Shown: one piece after another, positions 10,927-20,281 of the stretch
How the letters are laid out: every line of letters begins with the position of its first letter
Numbering within the stretch: the first letter of the stretch is position 1
Assembly: GCA_008931825.1 (NCBI GenBank)
Contig: QXVZ01003926.1
Coordinates: 124,001 to 188,000, forward strand
Origin: Phallusia fumigata
Taxonomy: Eukaryota; Chordata; Ascidiacea; Phlebobranchia; Ascidiidae
DNA: 64,000 bases
Reading direction: 5' to 3'
The notes under the pieces: generated by a model
Seen by the model: only the letters and a program-made list of their open reading frames with translations
Databases searched by the model: none
What the model was told of the DNA's origin: nothing
Translations under genes and position numbers: made by a program

Positions 10927-11768
10927 CGGATTGGACGCTTCGGTCAGATAAGAGTTATCGGTCAAACATTGCGTGACCAAACACTCGTAAAACGACAGAT
11001 TGTCGTTCAAGTGACGCGCCACTCGGATTCTCTTTAATTACCGACGCCGGTCAGCCTGGACGTCACGGCACCGTAGTTGAATTTTGGATGTCAAAATTTT
11101 ACTGACCACATATTGAACTATAAATACTTGTTGTGAAAACCAACGGATTAAAAATACCTGGAGAGTGGAGTGGAACAGATGGGAGATATACCAAGCAGAC
11201 AATTATTATTACATCGTGATATCGTTCCTGTGGACTTATGCACCGGAATTTAATGTAGCATCGTTCGGTCGTATGGAAAAACAAATGTTTTGTTGCCTGG
11301 TAACAGCGGTTTAAAGGTTGATGGTTGCTGTGTTATCAAAATTTATAGCTGTGGTCCCCATGTTGTTGCAACTATTGATTAGATCTACATACTACCTCGA
11401 TTTTTTTGTAAACTTTTGTTATTTTATTATTTTTAAAACATTTTGTCGACATACACTTCAATTTTAAACATTGTATACGTTAGCTAAGCTGCCAATAATT
11501 TTTGAGCATGTTTCCCAATTTAGTTTACTGGTATAAACCAATTTGAGCCTAATTCCATGTTTCAAGAGACAAAAATCTAAGATATGTGCGCATTGTAATG
11601 ACAGTTTTTCTTATTTTAAAGGTCATCCTGCTCGGTAATTTATCTCTTCCTAACTTTTCTTCCTTTGCCCTCGCTAATCTGTAATTTGTTTCCACATCAT
11701 AATAAGCTTGTATTTACATGAAACGCAGCAGTTTTACGCACCGAAATATAAAGTAGTTGTTACGTTTA
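10927..11768. other. Intergenic spacer between copies F and G
   Basis: No gene was recognised. The sequence is AT-rich. The right half is the presumed 3' flank of copy G. No clear polyadenylation signal could be chosen. Confidence 0.5.
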
Positions 11769-12339
11769 TTACGTCGGACAGGTATTCCAACAAACTGGGT
11801 CTGCAATTCCACAGTCAATGCAAGGTTCTTTTTCTTGCGGATCTGATATTCAGCAAAATGTTCATTATAAAACCTTTAAGTTTAAACCAAGTAGCTTTAA
11901 TGCTTTACCTGGCAATGGGATTTTGGCCCAAAAATTCATAGATTTTCGACAAATTGTGTATCGGATTTGGGGATGCACCTCACGTCTGTGACAAAGAAAT
12001 TTAATGGCTTCCCAACTTGCTTGCCGAATAAGATTTCGGGCGTCTGGTGTAAATGTTACCTGTATAAAATCGTTTTTTTATTTGACAACTGCTTTATCAC
12101 CAACTGTGTGTCACAAAATTTCTCAAAAAATAATGGAAAAATTTGGTTGTGTAGCCAGAATTAGAACTCATTTTAGATCAAATGTATAGCCAACAAATTT
12201 TTAACTTACGAACCGACTGTTCTGAAGAGATTATCCGTGCTAGATCATCTCCTAAAACCACATCGTTTGGATCAAACCCTTTACTCGTAACAGAAATGAT
12301 TACGACCAAAAACCATATTGCGGTGAACGAAAACTTCAT
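11769..12339 (-). CDS. Small secreted six-cysteine peptide (copy G), splice junction 1 uncertain
   Basis: Exon 1 starts at 12339 with a signal peptide (MKFSFTAIWFLVVIISVTS), followed by KGFDPNDVVLGDDLARIISS. Exon 2 ends at 11909 with CCA G|GTAAAG and encodes DARNLIRQASWEAIKFLC..YTIC, again C-x13-C. Exon 3 (11842-11769) reads DPQEKEPCIDCGIADPVCWNTCPT and stops. The family pattern predicts exon 2 to begin at 12059 (VTFTPDAR, phase 0). The strong donor at 12210|12209 (C|GTAAGTT) leaves phase 1 and fits an acceptor at 12043 instead, giving 112 residues without VTFTPD. A weak GTTCGT donor 4 bp upstream would restore the family form. One is probably used, or both. A TATA-like box lies near 12406-12415. 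Function unknown. Confidence 0.72.
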
Positions 12340-12405
12340 TGCTAAATTTTCCTCTCTAAGTGACCTGTGCTACAACTCTAAATGTGCAAGCCTCAAACTT
12401 GTGTT

Positions 12406-12415
12406 GATATATTTG
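12406..12415 (-). promoter_or_regulatory. TATA-like box of copy G
   Basis: The minus strand reads CAAATATATC about 70 bp upstream of the ATG at 12339, in line with the TATA positions of the other two complete family members. Confidence 0.45.
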
Positions 12416-14280
12416 CACGCAAGTATGTAAATGCGTCATCCACTGTGATAGAGGAGCGATAGTAGTTTCAATTCCTTCTCGTTGAATTTTGGGCGCAGGT
12501 GTGCGAGTGTTTGCTGAAACTTCATTATCAAATAGTCGACGCCTCTTTTCCCGACACGCGTCATTCACGATGTGTGATGAAAAAGAACTTTAAGTTCCGT
12601 TCAACTTTTGAGCACGTTTTCTTGTTGGTTTGTAACCTTTTATTTCCGAAACGGCCCTAGATACACAACATAGACGTTTGACTTTTTGTTACAAAGTACA
12701 AAGTCCTTTTTGCGTTAGACTGCGGGTATTTATTACACTAAAAGTTCTGTTTTCGGATAAAAATATTGGCCGTTATACAAATCTGACGCAAACAACATTG
12801 CATTGGTCTTTGCTACGAATAATTTGGTTTATTACCTCATGACGAACAGGTTTAATCTAGCGAGGCGTAAATCAACACGAAATTATCTTAAAATTCGGTA
12901 AAATTTGTTTAGTTTCACGTTATTGGACACCGTATAAAATTTCTATTTTGTGCTAATTGAAGATTGGAATAAAGATTGAAGTACAAGGTAACACTCTGCC
13001 TTTAGTTTAAAAGCTTAAGACGATCCAACTTATACGCTGCATGGAAACATAATCTTGTTTTCAACATGTAAGATCACAACCCCACATCGCAACATGATTC
13101 AGGCCCCGTGCAATTTTCTCCGGCCATGTCTGTGGGAATTTTCGTTGGCAGCTTGTAGTGTCAAATCCAGTCATCAAAAAAGGGCTACACATATCCCAAC
13201 TTCCCCCGAAAAACAAGCTGAATAGGAAAGTGTTATGAGAAGTTCGGTCAAACTTTTATCTGAACTAAGGCGATCTTTTCTCTTCAGCGCACACGCGCGG
13301 CTATAGTGTTTGCCATCGGCACTGACCTTCTGCAGTGCCAGAAATGCTTAGAGCTGGTGATTTCGCTGGTATTCGCCAGTAAAATTATGAAAATAGGGTG
13401 ATAACCAACAGTACCTCGTTGCGAAGGATGTACCTTACTACAGTACCGTAATTTGTAATGATTTTTGCTGCGTACCGTACTGCCATTCATTGTCAAGAAA
13501 CGGTACGGTACAAAATAGGTTGTGCGTACCACGTATCTCGTTACGAAGGACGTACCCTACTCGAGTACCTTTTGGTAATTTTGCTGCGTACCGTAATGTT
13601 CATCCTCAACCACCTTTTTTATTTGGAAAGTCTTCGTGTGGAATTGTCACTGATATATTTTAAATATGCTATGATCAATTGCAATTGAGGATGTTCACAG
13701 TATTTTTTAACCAACAGAGGGATTGAACAACAAATCTGGTTTTTAATTCAACGATCTATCACGTTATATGCTCTTTGCTGCTTTCTAACGGCACAAATTT
13801 TGCGCCGCAACCTCTAAACTTAACGTGCCTTGCGCGTGCCGATAGCCTTTGAACGAACGTTCTTGAAAAATTAACTGGCAAGCTCAAATGAGTAACAGTC
13901 TGGATGCCCATCTTTGTTGCATAGTGCGGACGTTGTGAAAAGTTTTGTTGGCGGCTTAGCGATGTAGCTAAACTTACAATGCACCGAAAATTTAGTATAA
14001 CATAACTTGTCAGCCACAATTGTTGTGCCTTGTATTCCTACTTTTACAATACTACCAACGACAGTATTTGGACTAGTGATGTCAACCGCGCCGCGTAAAA
14101 TTTTAGGCTAAATTTCCGCGTACGGCCGCGTCCAAAAAAACTATCGTTGCCGCGTGGACGCCGCACACCGCACAATTTTCTTTAATTATGAATGTAAGTA
14201 AAAATGTAGATGTCAATCGCATAAAGTGGCATCATTTTTGTTGAAGAGTTAGGGACTTGGTGGAAATTTTGGTTACCCTA
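12416..14280. other. Intergenic region with GTACC-rich repeat
   Basis: No gene was recognised. It contains two related copies of a roughly 70-bp element at 13411-13482 and 13533-13598, and a CG-rich patch near 14085-14170 in otherwise AT-rich DNA. Confidence 0.5.
13411..13598. repeat. Pair of GTACC-rich direct repeats
   Basis: 13411-13482 (GTACCTCGTTGCGAAGGATG..) and 13533-13598 (GTATCTCGTTACGAAGGACG..) are diverged direct copies, each ending in TTTTGCTGCGTACCGTA. The linker contains GGTACGGTAC. The family is unknown; it could be part of a non-autonomous element. Confidence 0.6.
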
Positions 14281-14283
14281 ATG

Positions 14284-14335
14284 TGACGTGCTTCACACAA
14301 TTCCATGATTGTTACGTCACGTCTGCGCATGCGCA
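14284..14335. promoter_or_regulatory. Promoter-like cluster: two CRE-type sites and an NRF1-type palindrome
   Basis: TGACGT lies at 14284-14289, TACGTCA at 14313-14319 and TGCGCATGCGCA at 14324-14335. These match the consensus sites for CREB/ATF factors and NRF1, typical of housekeeping promoters. They lie about 100-155 bp before the ATG of the candidate gene at 14439. Motif matches alone do not prove activity. Confidence 0.45.
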
Positions 14336-14438
14336 AACTACAGCGTGGTCTCGCCTTGCGTTCATTTACAGGTTTTTTTCTGGAGCACTGTTGTTGTGTG
14401 AGCTAACCTGATTTATAAACTTTTCGCAGCTGTAAATT

Positions 14439-16459
14439 ATGGTGGCGTATGAAAAGATAATACTGAACACTTGGTCAATTGAAGTTCCATCGGCGGTCAA
14501 CTTGATATTGTGCATAGCTTTCGTGGTAAGCCTTTTTACATGTGCCTCTTGCTGATGTGGCCGGTTTTAATGTAACTATTATTGCAGTATTATCGCAGAC
14601 GATCGCCTGTGCACATTTGTTTTCTATGCCAGTACATAAGTCTGGTGAGTGTTTATTAATTACGTGCTGTGGCGCCATAGTGCTATTAGTGTTGCATTCA
14701 CAGCTTTAGCACTGATTGAGTGATCTCTGTGAGCCGTTCTCTCACAATTAAAAAACTGAGTTTGTCTGTGCTCATAAACAGGGTAAGGCCAGAGAGTTTG
14801 TCAATTAAAAAACATTTTGTTTCTGAGTGAGTGCAATTGGTGGTTCGAGCGCACCTACGCGGTGAATATCGAAGAAGCGGAGGTGACCTACTACGCAGCC
14901 CCAGAAAGTGACCACTTCCTCCTAGAGACTGCCCTACAAAAAACACACAGCATATCTTTTGCCTTAAATGATACGAAGTGTAGTTTTATGCCCGATCCGT
15001 CCTGCCTTCTCCCCGCTTGATATTCTCTCAGGGATCCAAAAACTACCACCATTGGTCAATGGATTTCTCCCCCATTCTGGTGCAACATTCATTTTTACAG
15101 AGCAACAGAGATGGTCAGTCTAGCTACACTGACTTTCCCATTCAAACTGTTGTAATCAAAAAGGCTTAGTAATCCGACCTTAGAAGTCCACACTAAGCAG
15201 TAAAGATGGTCCCGCCACCCAGGTTTTACCCTTCAGGTTGATGCATCATAGTACGTTTCTTAAGCCATCCTTAGAAGTTCACACTGAGCAGTAAAGATAG
15301 TCAGTCCGGCGTCAAAACTTCCCCCTTCAGACTATACCAAGAAACGTACACAAATTTTGAGTTGGTCAATCTCGCTGTAATAGGAAGTAAGTGTTTAATT
15401 TTTTAAATGCCTATTTTTAAGAATTCGTTAGCTTTGTAGAGTTTTCTAAATCTAATGTGACGGCAAACCTCGCATATTTTTCACCAGGCCTATATTAACT
15501 ATGACGTTGCAACGCAGCACATAGAACAGCCAGCAATCGTTACGAATCGAAATTGACAGTACGCTTCAGGGGAGTTTTTTTAACTATGGCGATGTGGTAA
15601 ATCTGGCTCATGTGAAAATTAACACATAGCTGAAAATTAACACATGTTACTTATCAAGGACCTTTCGCCCACGGATGCCAATGGTTTAACAGCAGATCTA
15701 GGGTCGAGACTAAGCCGCCATCGACAGCATTTTCTGCAAAAATGCTCTGCTTTGGAATTTATGTACAACTTCCCAAACCAACCTATACTAAATAGTATTC
15801 TCACTGTATGATGTATACAGATGTCAATAATGATCCACTTGATGGTGCAATGTATCTGCACTTACTTTCCGCACTGTTTACCGGCGTCGATTCCATGGGT
15901 TGAACAACCTGGTGTTTTGCTGTGCAGCACGACAGGAGTCGGGAGATTGCCCTCCTGAGAAATCCACGCCTTCGAGAACGATCATGTTTGGCAGCGTGGA
16001 ATTGATCTGCTGCTGCATCTGAGGATATTACGATTGTATAAAATACATCTGTAAACCAATTAATAAGTGTTTAAAACAGCTCACGTAGTTGCACCTTAAT
16101 TCGCCTGTAACAAACCAAAAACAATGTAAAGACTTGAAGACGGCGAAACTTATAAATGGTCCTTAAATATCCAACAACGCCCTAAAATTCCACCTGGGAA
16201 AACGCAAGTTTCCGCTTCATCGGCGCCATCAGTGGAACAATCAACGGACATTAAAAAATTAAGCAGTTGTGGGTAAATTATCTATCTATCTCTATAGTTA
16301 CATGTGTTTGAAACACATTTTCCAGTATTAATCGTATTGTTTTTGCATGACGCAAACATTTCCATATTTTTGTTGATTTAAAACAAGCTTCTTGGTTATT
16401 TCTTATTTCATGCAAAACCTTTTTTCTTACAACTTTGCAGTAAACGGACTTACTTTTGA
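14439..16459 (+). CDS. Candidate five-exon gene for a small one-pass membrane protein
   Basis: Five stretches join with matching phases: 14439-14525, 14588-14644, 15305-15386, 16140-16272 and 16441-16459 (phases 0, 0, 1, 2), giving 125 residues. Donors are GTAAGC, GTGAGT, GTAAGT and GTAAAT; the last acceptor (TTTTTTCTTACAACTTTGCAG) is excellent, while those of exons 3 and 4 are weak. Residues about 16-31 (VPSAVNLILCIAFVYY) form one membrane helix followed by RRR, which suggests a cytosolic C-terminus. The tail is polar, with RPKIPPGKTQ and a Ser-rich stretch, and ends KRTYF. CRE/NRF1-type sites lie just upstream. I do not recognise the protein. Exon 3 overlaps one unit of a local 90-bp repeat, so it is the least certain part. 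The real transcript may use other middle exons. Confidence 0.4.
14955..15125. repeat. Dispersed repeat, copy 1 (with 17027-17225)
   Basis: TTTGCCTTAAATGATACGAA, then CAGTCTAGC at the end, aligns with TTTGCCTTGAACAATACGAA ... CAGTCTAG at 17027-17225, sharing GTCCTGCCT, ATTGGTCAATGGA/CATTGGACATC, CCCCATTCTGGT/CCCTGTTCTGGT and CAGAGATGGTCAGTCTAG. It is a diverged repeat of unknown class. Confidence 0.6.
15178..15309. repeat. Local 90-bp tandem repeat
   Basis: CTTAGAAGTCCACACTAAGC at 15178 recurs as CTTAGAAGTTCACACTGAGC at 15268, each followed by AGTAAAGATGGTC or AGTAAAGATAGTC. The second unit ends inside exon 3 of the candidate gene at 14439-16459. Confidence 0.65.
15654..16018 (-). other. Candidate pair of minus-strand coding exons, unrecognised
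   Basis: On the minus strand 16018-15866 is open after a CCTCAG acceptor and ends at GAAA|GTAAGT (phase 1). It encodes a basic stretch (HDRSRRRGFLRRAISRLLSCC). The next candidate exon, 15733-15654 after TTTCTGCAG, continues in phase (KNAVDGGLVSTLDLLLNHW) to a TGA. The basic stretch followed by a Cys pair could be a membrane anchor. Against it: it lies in an intron of the plus-strand candidate, other frames in the same interval are also open, and no upstream exon was found. Confidence 0.27.
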
Positions 16460-17661
16460 ATTCATTTTTGTAACATTTTAAAAAATTATGCGTAAAACCA
16501 TCAAAACATTCTTTTATGGCGCTTATACAGGTGTCGCATCCGTGGTTTGCGCGTGACGTCGTGCTTGTTACTACCGATCGCTTCTGCTTCTGTCGCTCAA
16601 CCCTTGGTGCTGTCTGCCTGTCTGGAGACTAGCTTGATGCAAGAACCGTTTCCGAGAGTCTTGTATTATCGTTTCCGATTCGGAACGAAGGAACGCATTC
16701 CATTGGGTTGGAATGATTCCGGTTGGAACCGAAATACGAAAACGACCAAGAAGAAATGGAATGGAATAGAATGCATTGAATTGAATGATCGTGTGTCACA
16801 ACGTACGTGCATGCATATATAGTGGTAAAGTGACAATGACGTATCAAGGTGTTAAACATGATGCCATCGAGTGACGACAAGTTGAAGCGATGAAATACGG
16901 AGGTATGATATAAAACACACAGGTAGACGTAGAACTTTGTTAAAAGTATTTCATAGGGTATTAATGTTTAAGGTAGATATATGACTAAGCCAACACTACA
17001 AAATGAAAAAAATAAAAACACGCATTATACCATTTTGCCTTGAACAATACGAAGTGCAGTTTTGTGCTCAATCAGTCCTGCCTCCTATTTTGCAATCAGG
17101 AAGGAGGCCCTTTCCGGGAATTAGCAGCACGGACCATTGGACATCTCCCCCTGTTCTGGTACCAACAGCAATATTCATCATTAGGGGTCGGCACAGAGCA
17201 TCAGAGATGGTCAGTCTAGTTTTTGCCAGACTTGTGTCAAAGTTCGTGCAAAATGTGAATTGCGACGCAGGTCCACATTTTCACAAAAGCCACAGGAGTT
17301 TCTATAGTTGCAAACTTTTCACACATGCAATGTAATTCAAAATTACCTTAACGTACATCAAATACCACAAACATGTGTAGCAAAGGATTTACCGGAATAA
17401 AATTGCTGTGAAACACATGGTCAACGGAAGATAATTATTAGATAAAGCACTATTGGAAAATATAAGCAGGCCATTAGCCACAAATGTGTAATAAACTACA
17501 GCATGGCAATATTATTAACTGACCGGCGACCCTGCAGGGACTCGGTGTTTTACTTGCGGATCAGTCAACACAAAGTCTTAATTTTAAACATTATTTACCC
17601 CTGAAATATCATTTTGAGCAAGTTAGCAAAGACAACAGAAAACATGTCTAACTCTGCCACG
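16460..17661. other. Intergenic, GGAAT/TTCC-rich patch and dispersed repeat
   Basis: 16650-16790 is dense in GGAAT, GGAAC and TTCCGATTCGGAAC-like units, with many GGAA cores. 17027-17225 is the second copy of the repeat at 14955-15125. No gene was recognised. Confidence 0.5.
17027..17225. repeat. Dispersed repeat, copy 2
   Basis: This is the diverged partner of 14955-15125, in the same orientation and ending with the shared CAGAGATGGTCAGTCTAG. Confidence 0.6.
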
Positions 17662-17669
17662 TTATAGAC

Positions 17670-17929
17670 CAGTATTTCCCAAACGGGGTACCGCGATCAA
17701 TTTGCTTGAACTGTTTTTTATTAGGTAAAGTATTACCTGGTATGACGGTGGATAACGCCTGCAAAAATAGACTGACTTGATTGATGTATATACTTCATGA
17801 CTAACATGCAAAATGACAGTTTGTTTTACATTGCTGTGTTTGAAATTGCCATGTAAGCCGCTACGGGCGCCGCGATTCATACGTCTCAGCAAAGGGGTGC
17901 TGCGAAACAAAACAGGTTCGGAACCACTG
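17670..17929. mobile_element. hAT-type MITE, complete with target duplications
   Basis: The 260-bp element starts CAGTATTTCCCAAACGGGG and its right end, reverse-complemented, starts CAGTGGTTCCGAACCTG. These are imperfect terminal inverted repeats of the CAGTG-TTCCC-AAC type common to hAT elements. It is flanked on both sides by the same 8-bp sequence TTATAGAC (17662-17669 and 17930-17937), the hallmark target duplication of hAT insertion. It has no coding capacity, so it is non-autonomous. The intact target duplication suggests a fairly recent insertion, while the diverged termini suggest an older family. Confidence 0.9.
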
Positions 17930-17937
17930 TTATAGAC

Positions 17938-20281
17938 AGTGATGGCCTTCGATTTACAGGCAGAGTTACCATGTGTAGAAAGGCAAAATTCCGGGCAGTC
18001 ACAAATAATGAAACAACAAACAGGCGCAGGAAGAAATTGCTACGCCAGAGAACAAAGTAAACAGAAAAATGTACTTTAAAAATTGTAAAATTACTGTAGC
18101 CTAGAAGCAGCCAAAGCCTATAAAAAATCCTATCTTCACAGCACTTGTATATTGTTTCAAATTAAACATGCATGCTAAATTTCCAAGCATTTTTTTTTAA
18201 TTTTCAGACACAGATTTTAAAAACAAACTTCCGCAGACATGTCCGGAAAAATCCGAATGAAGGGCAACCCTTGCATAATGGGTATTGTTACTACAATTAC
18301 ATGCCAGGTTGCAATATAAACAGTGGCGGGAAAGTGAACATGGAGATGTAACTATGACGATTTTGCTTGCAAAAATACATTTAAATGCAACATGCATTAG
18401 TGCAAAGAACTTTTCTGATCTCCTCCAAGCAATTTTTTGTTGGCAAACAGATCATGTTTGCATAGTAAGGATTGTATCTATGACCGAAACACATATAGTC
18501 GTTTGTGTACTCCTTACCAAATATAGCACTCAAATGCGTTAATAATGTTTGCTGATGCTCATTTAAAAAAGCACCAAGATATTTAACGTAAATGCTGCTG
18601 CTGTGCAAACCGAATCTGATCTTTGTAATGTCGCTGGAAAAATAACCGCAAACAGACCAATACCTACAGCGCTAACAGCGGCTGGAATCCAAAAGCCATT
18701 AATTTGACCTCAACAGTAATGTGTATGTTTTGTTTAAAAGGTTTTTACATTGTTGACCTAAAGCAAAAAAAGAGGACAAAATTGTTCGAAGTAAAATCCG
18801 GTCTGGAACTGACACACGTGAAAGCTAATCGATTCTTCAAACTTATTGGATTATGGTTTGAACGCCACGGCACTTTTTGATACAAAGCAAAATTGCGGTT
18901 TTGGAAAAGTCGCCAACTTAAGTCGGTATTTTTTATTTTGTCTCTGTGTTTGCCAGGAACATGTCAGAAGTTGGTTGAAGGAAACAATAAATCGACACTG
19001 AAGCAACCCTGTTTTCAAATGCCGCGCAGTAAAGGTAAGCAAACAAGACCAGGTTGGGATTGATTGTCTCGGGCCTGCAGATAGCGGCCAGCGGCGTCGC
19101 AAGACGAGAATTGTTTGTTATTAAGCGTAGGTGCGAAACTGACCTTTTATCAAACCTTGATTCCCTCTCCACGGGCACATCCTGTGCGCTAGGCAGCAAC
19201 CAGCAGCCGATAAAGAGCGCGCGTCCATTAATTAATTAACTACAGATGGGAGCAAGGCGCCTGGTTGAGTAAATATTTGACATCTGCATGTGAGGGCAGA
19301 GACAGACTGAAAAAGGGTCAACCTGTACATTAACTCCTAGGTTACAGATAGAATCTCAGTGACAACGAGCCTTCTGATTAGACTACGATACAACTTACGT
19401 ATATTTGCAGTGGACAAGTTAAAGTGCCTATAAGACAGCAATGCAAAGTGTGAAGGTTTAGTGTAATGTGGCAAACCGACAAACGTCCTCCAACAGGCGA
19501 AAAATCTCAGCATGTTGTTTTTGATGTATTGTTCGGTGTCCGTCGGACTTTTATCAAAAGTCGATTTCCCTTGCCCAGTCGTCGGGCAGAAAAGGAAAAA
19601 GGGGGCAGTTTGTAGACCTTCCACGCTCGCCGCTCAATCTACTGGCATTGCCATCGGGAAAGGCGCACCACGCTGGTTGTGATTGTGCGTCTTGTGCAAA
19701 GGGAAGAGTTGTTATTGTTGGACAGTGTATAGTTTACGTGGGAAGGAAGTTGGCGGTCGTAAAGAGGAAAGAGAGCGTCAGGACAGCAATAAATATTAAA
19801 GGAGGAAACACTTTTTATTATTCATGTGTTGATAACGCGCTATTAAGTTTGCTTTTTTACCTGACTAGTTTGTATGTAATTCAACATAAAAGATGTAAAA
19901 ACTAGGAACACCGAATTTCATTTTAGAAATATAACTAGGATATGTATGCATGCCAACAGATAATGACAGGAGTTGCTGCATCAAAACATAGACGTTTTGC
20001 GAATGCTTTGTGGCATTTATTTATTTTTTTATTCAAGAAAGTTACAGCTCTCTAGTTTCGAAGTTACGAAGAAAAACTGGACTTTGTAGCCATGTTTTTA
20101 CAACAAAAGAGAATCTTCTATTTGTTTGTGCGCATTTAACGCAATCAATGTTTTCTCCACACACACAGTGCACTAGTTTTTTCGTTTCGCTGCAAATGAA
20201 CGCGTTTGTCTGACCTAACCCGAAGAGATCAAGGCTACGTACACAAAGGGTGATCCTCATCGCTATTTCCAATCCTTTGAA
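17938..20281. other. Intergenic upstream of the first Eph gene
   Basis: Apart from the weak minus-strand candidate at 18563-19228, nothing certain is seen. The last few hundred bases before 20282 should hold the promoter and 5' UTR of the Eph gene, but no TATA box or obvious motif set stands out. Confidence 0.5.
18563..19228 (-). other. Candidate two-exon gene for a 76-residue membrane protein
   Basis: Exon 1 runs 19228-19144, starts MDARSLSAAGCCLAHRMCPW and ends at AAAG|GTCAGT in phase 1. Exon 2 (18708-18563) continues GQINGFWIPAAVSAVGIGL and FAVIFPATLQRSD and stops at TAA. The phases match and the total is 76 codons. The second exon encodes one or two hydrophobic helices, and the N-terminus is basic and Cys-rich. 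The acceptor (CTGTTGAG) has a weak pyrimidine tract and no promoter signal was seen, so this may be a chance reading. Confidence 0.25.

Noticed and set aside
15489-15557. Alternative third exon for the plus-strand candidate (AYINYDVATQH)
   Set aside because: It ends in a stop without a donor and would exclude the well-spliced later exons.
15800-16020. Plus-strand exon reading DVNNDPLDGAMYLHLL
   Set aside because: It hits a stop, and joining it to the next open stretch needs a 29-bp intron, which is too short to be credible.
15654-16050. N-terminus of a CTD small phosphatase-like protein
   Set aside because: The basic stretch followed by two cysteines faintly resembles the N-terminal anchor of that family, but no catalytic DLDETL motif occurs anywhere nearby and the second exon ends in a stop.
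1-20000. Retroviral or LTR element explaining the repeated blocks
   Set aside because: No terminal repeats with target duplication and no reverse transcriptase, integrase or capsid frames; the repeats carry the peptide genes and fit segmental duplication.
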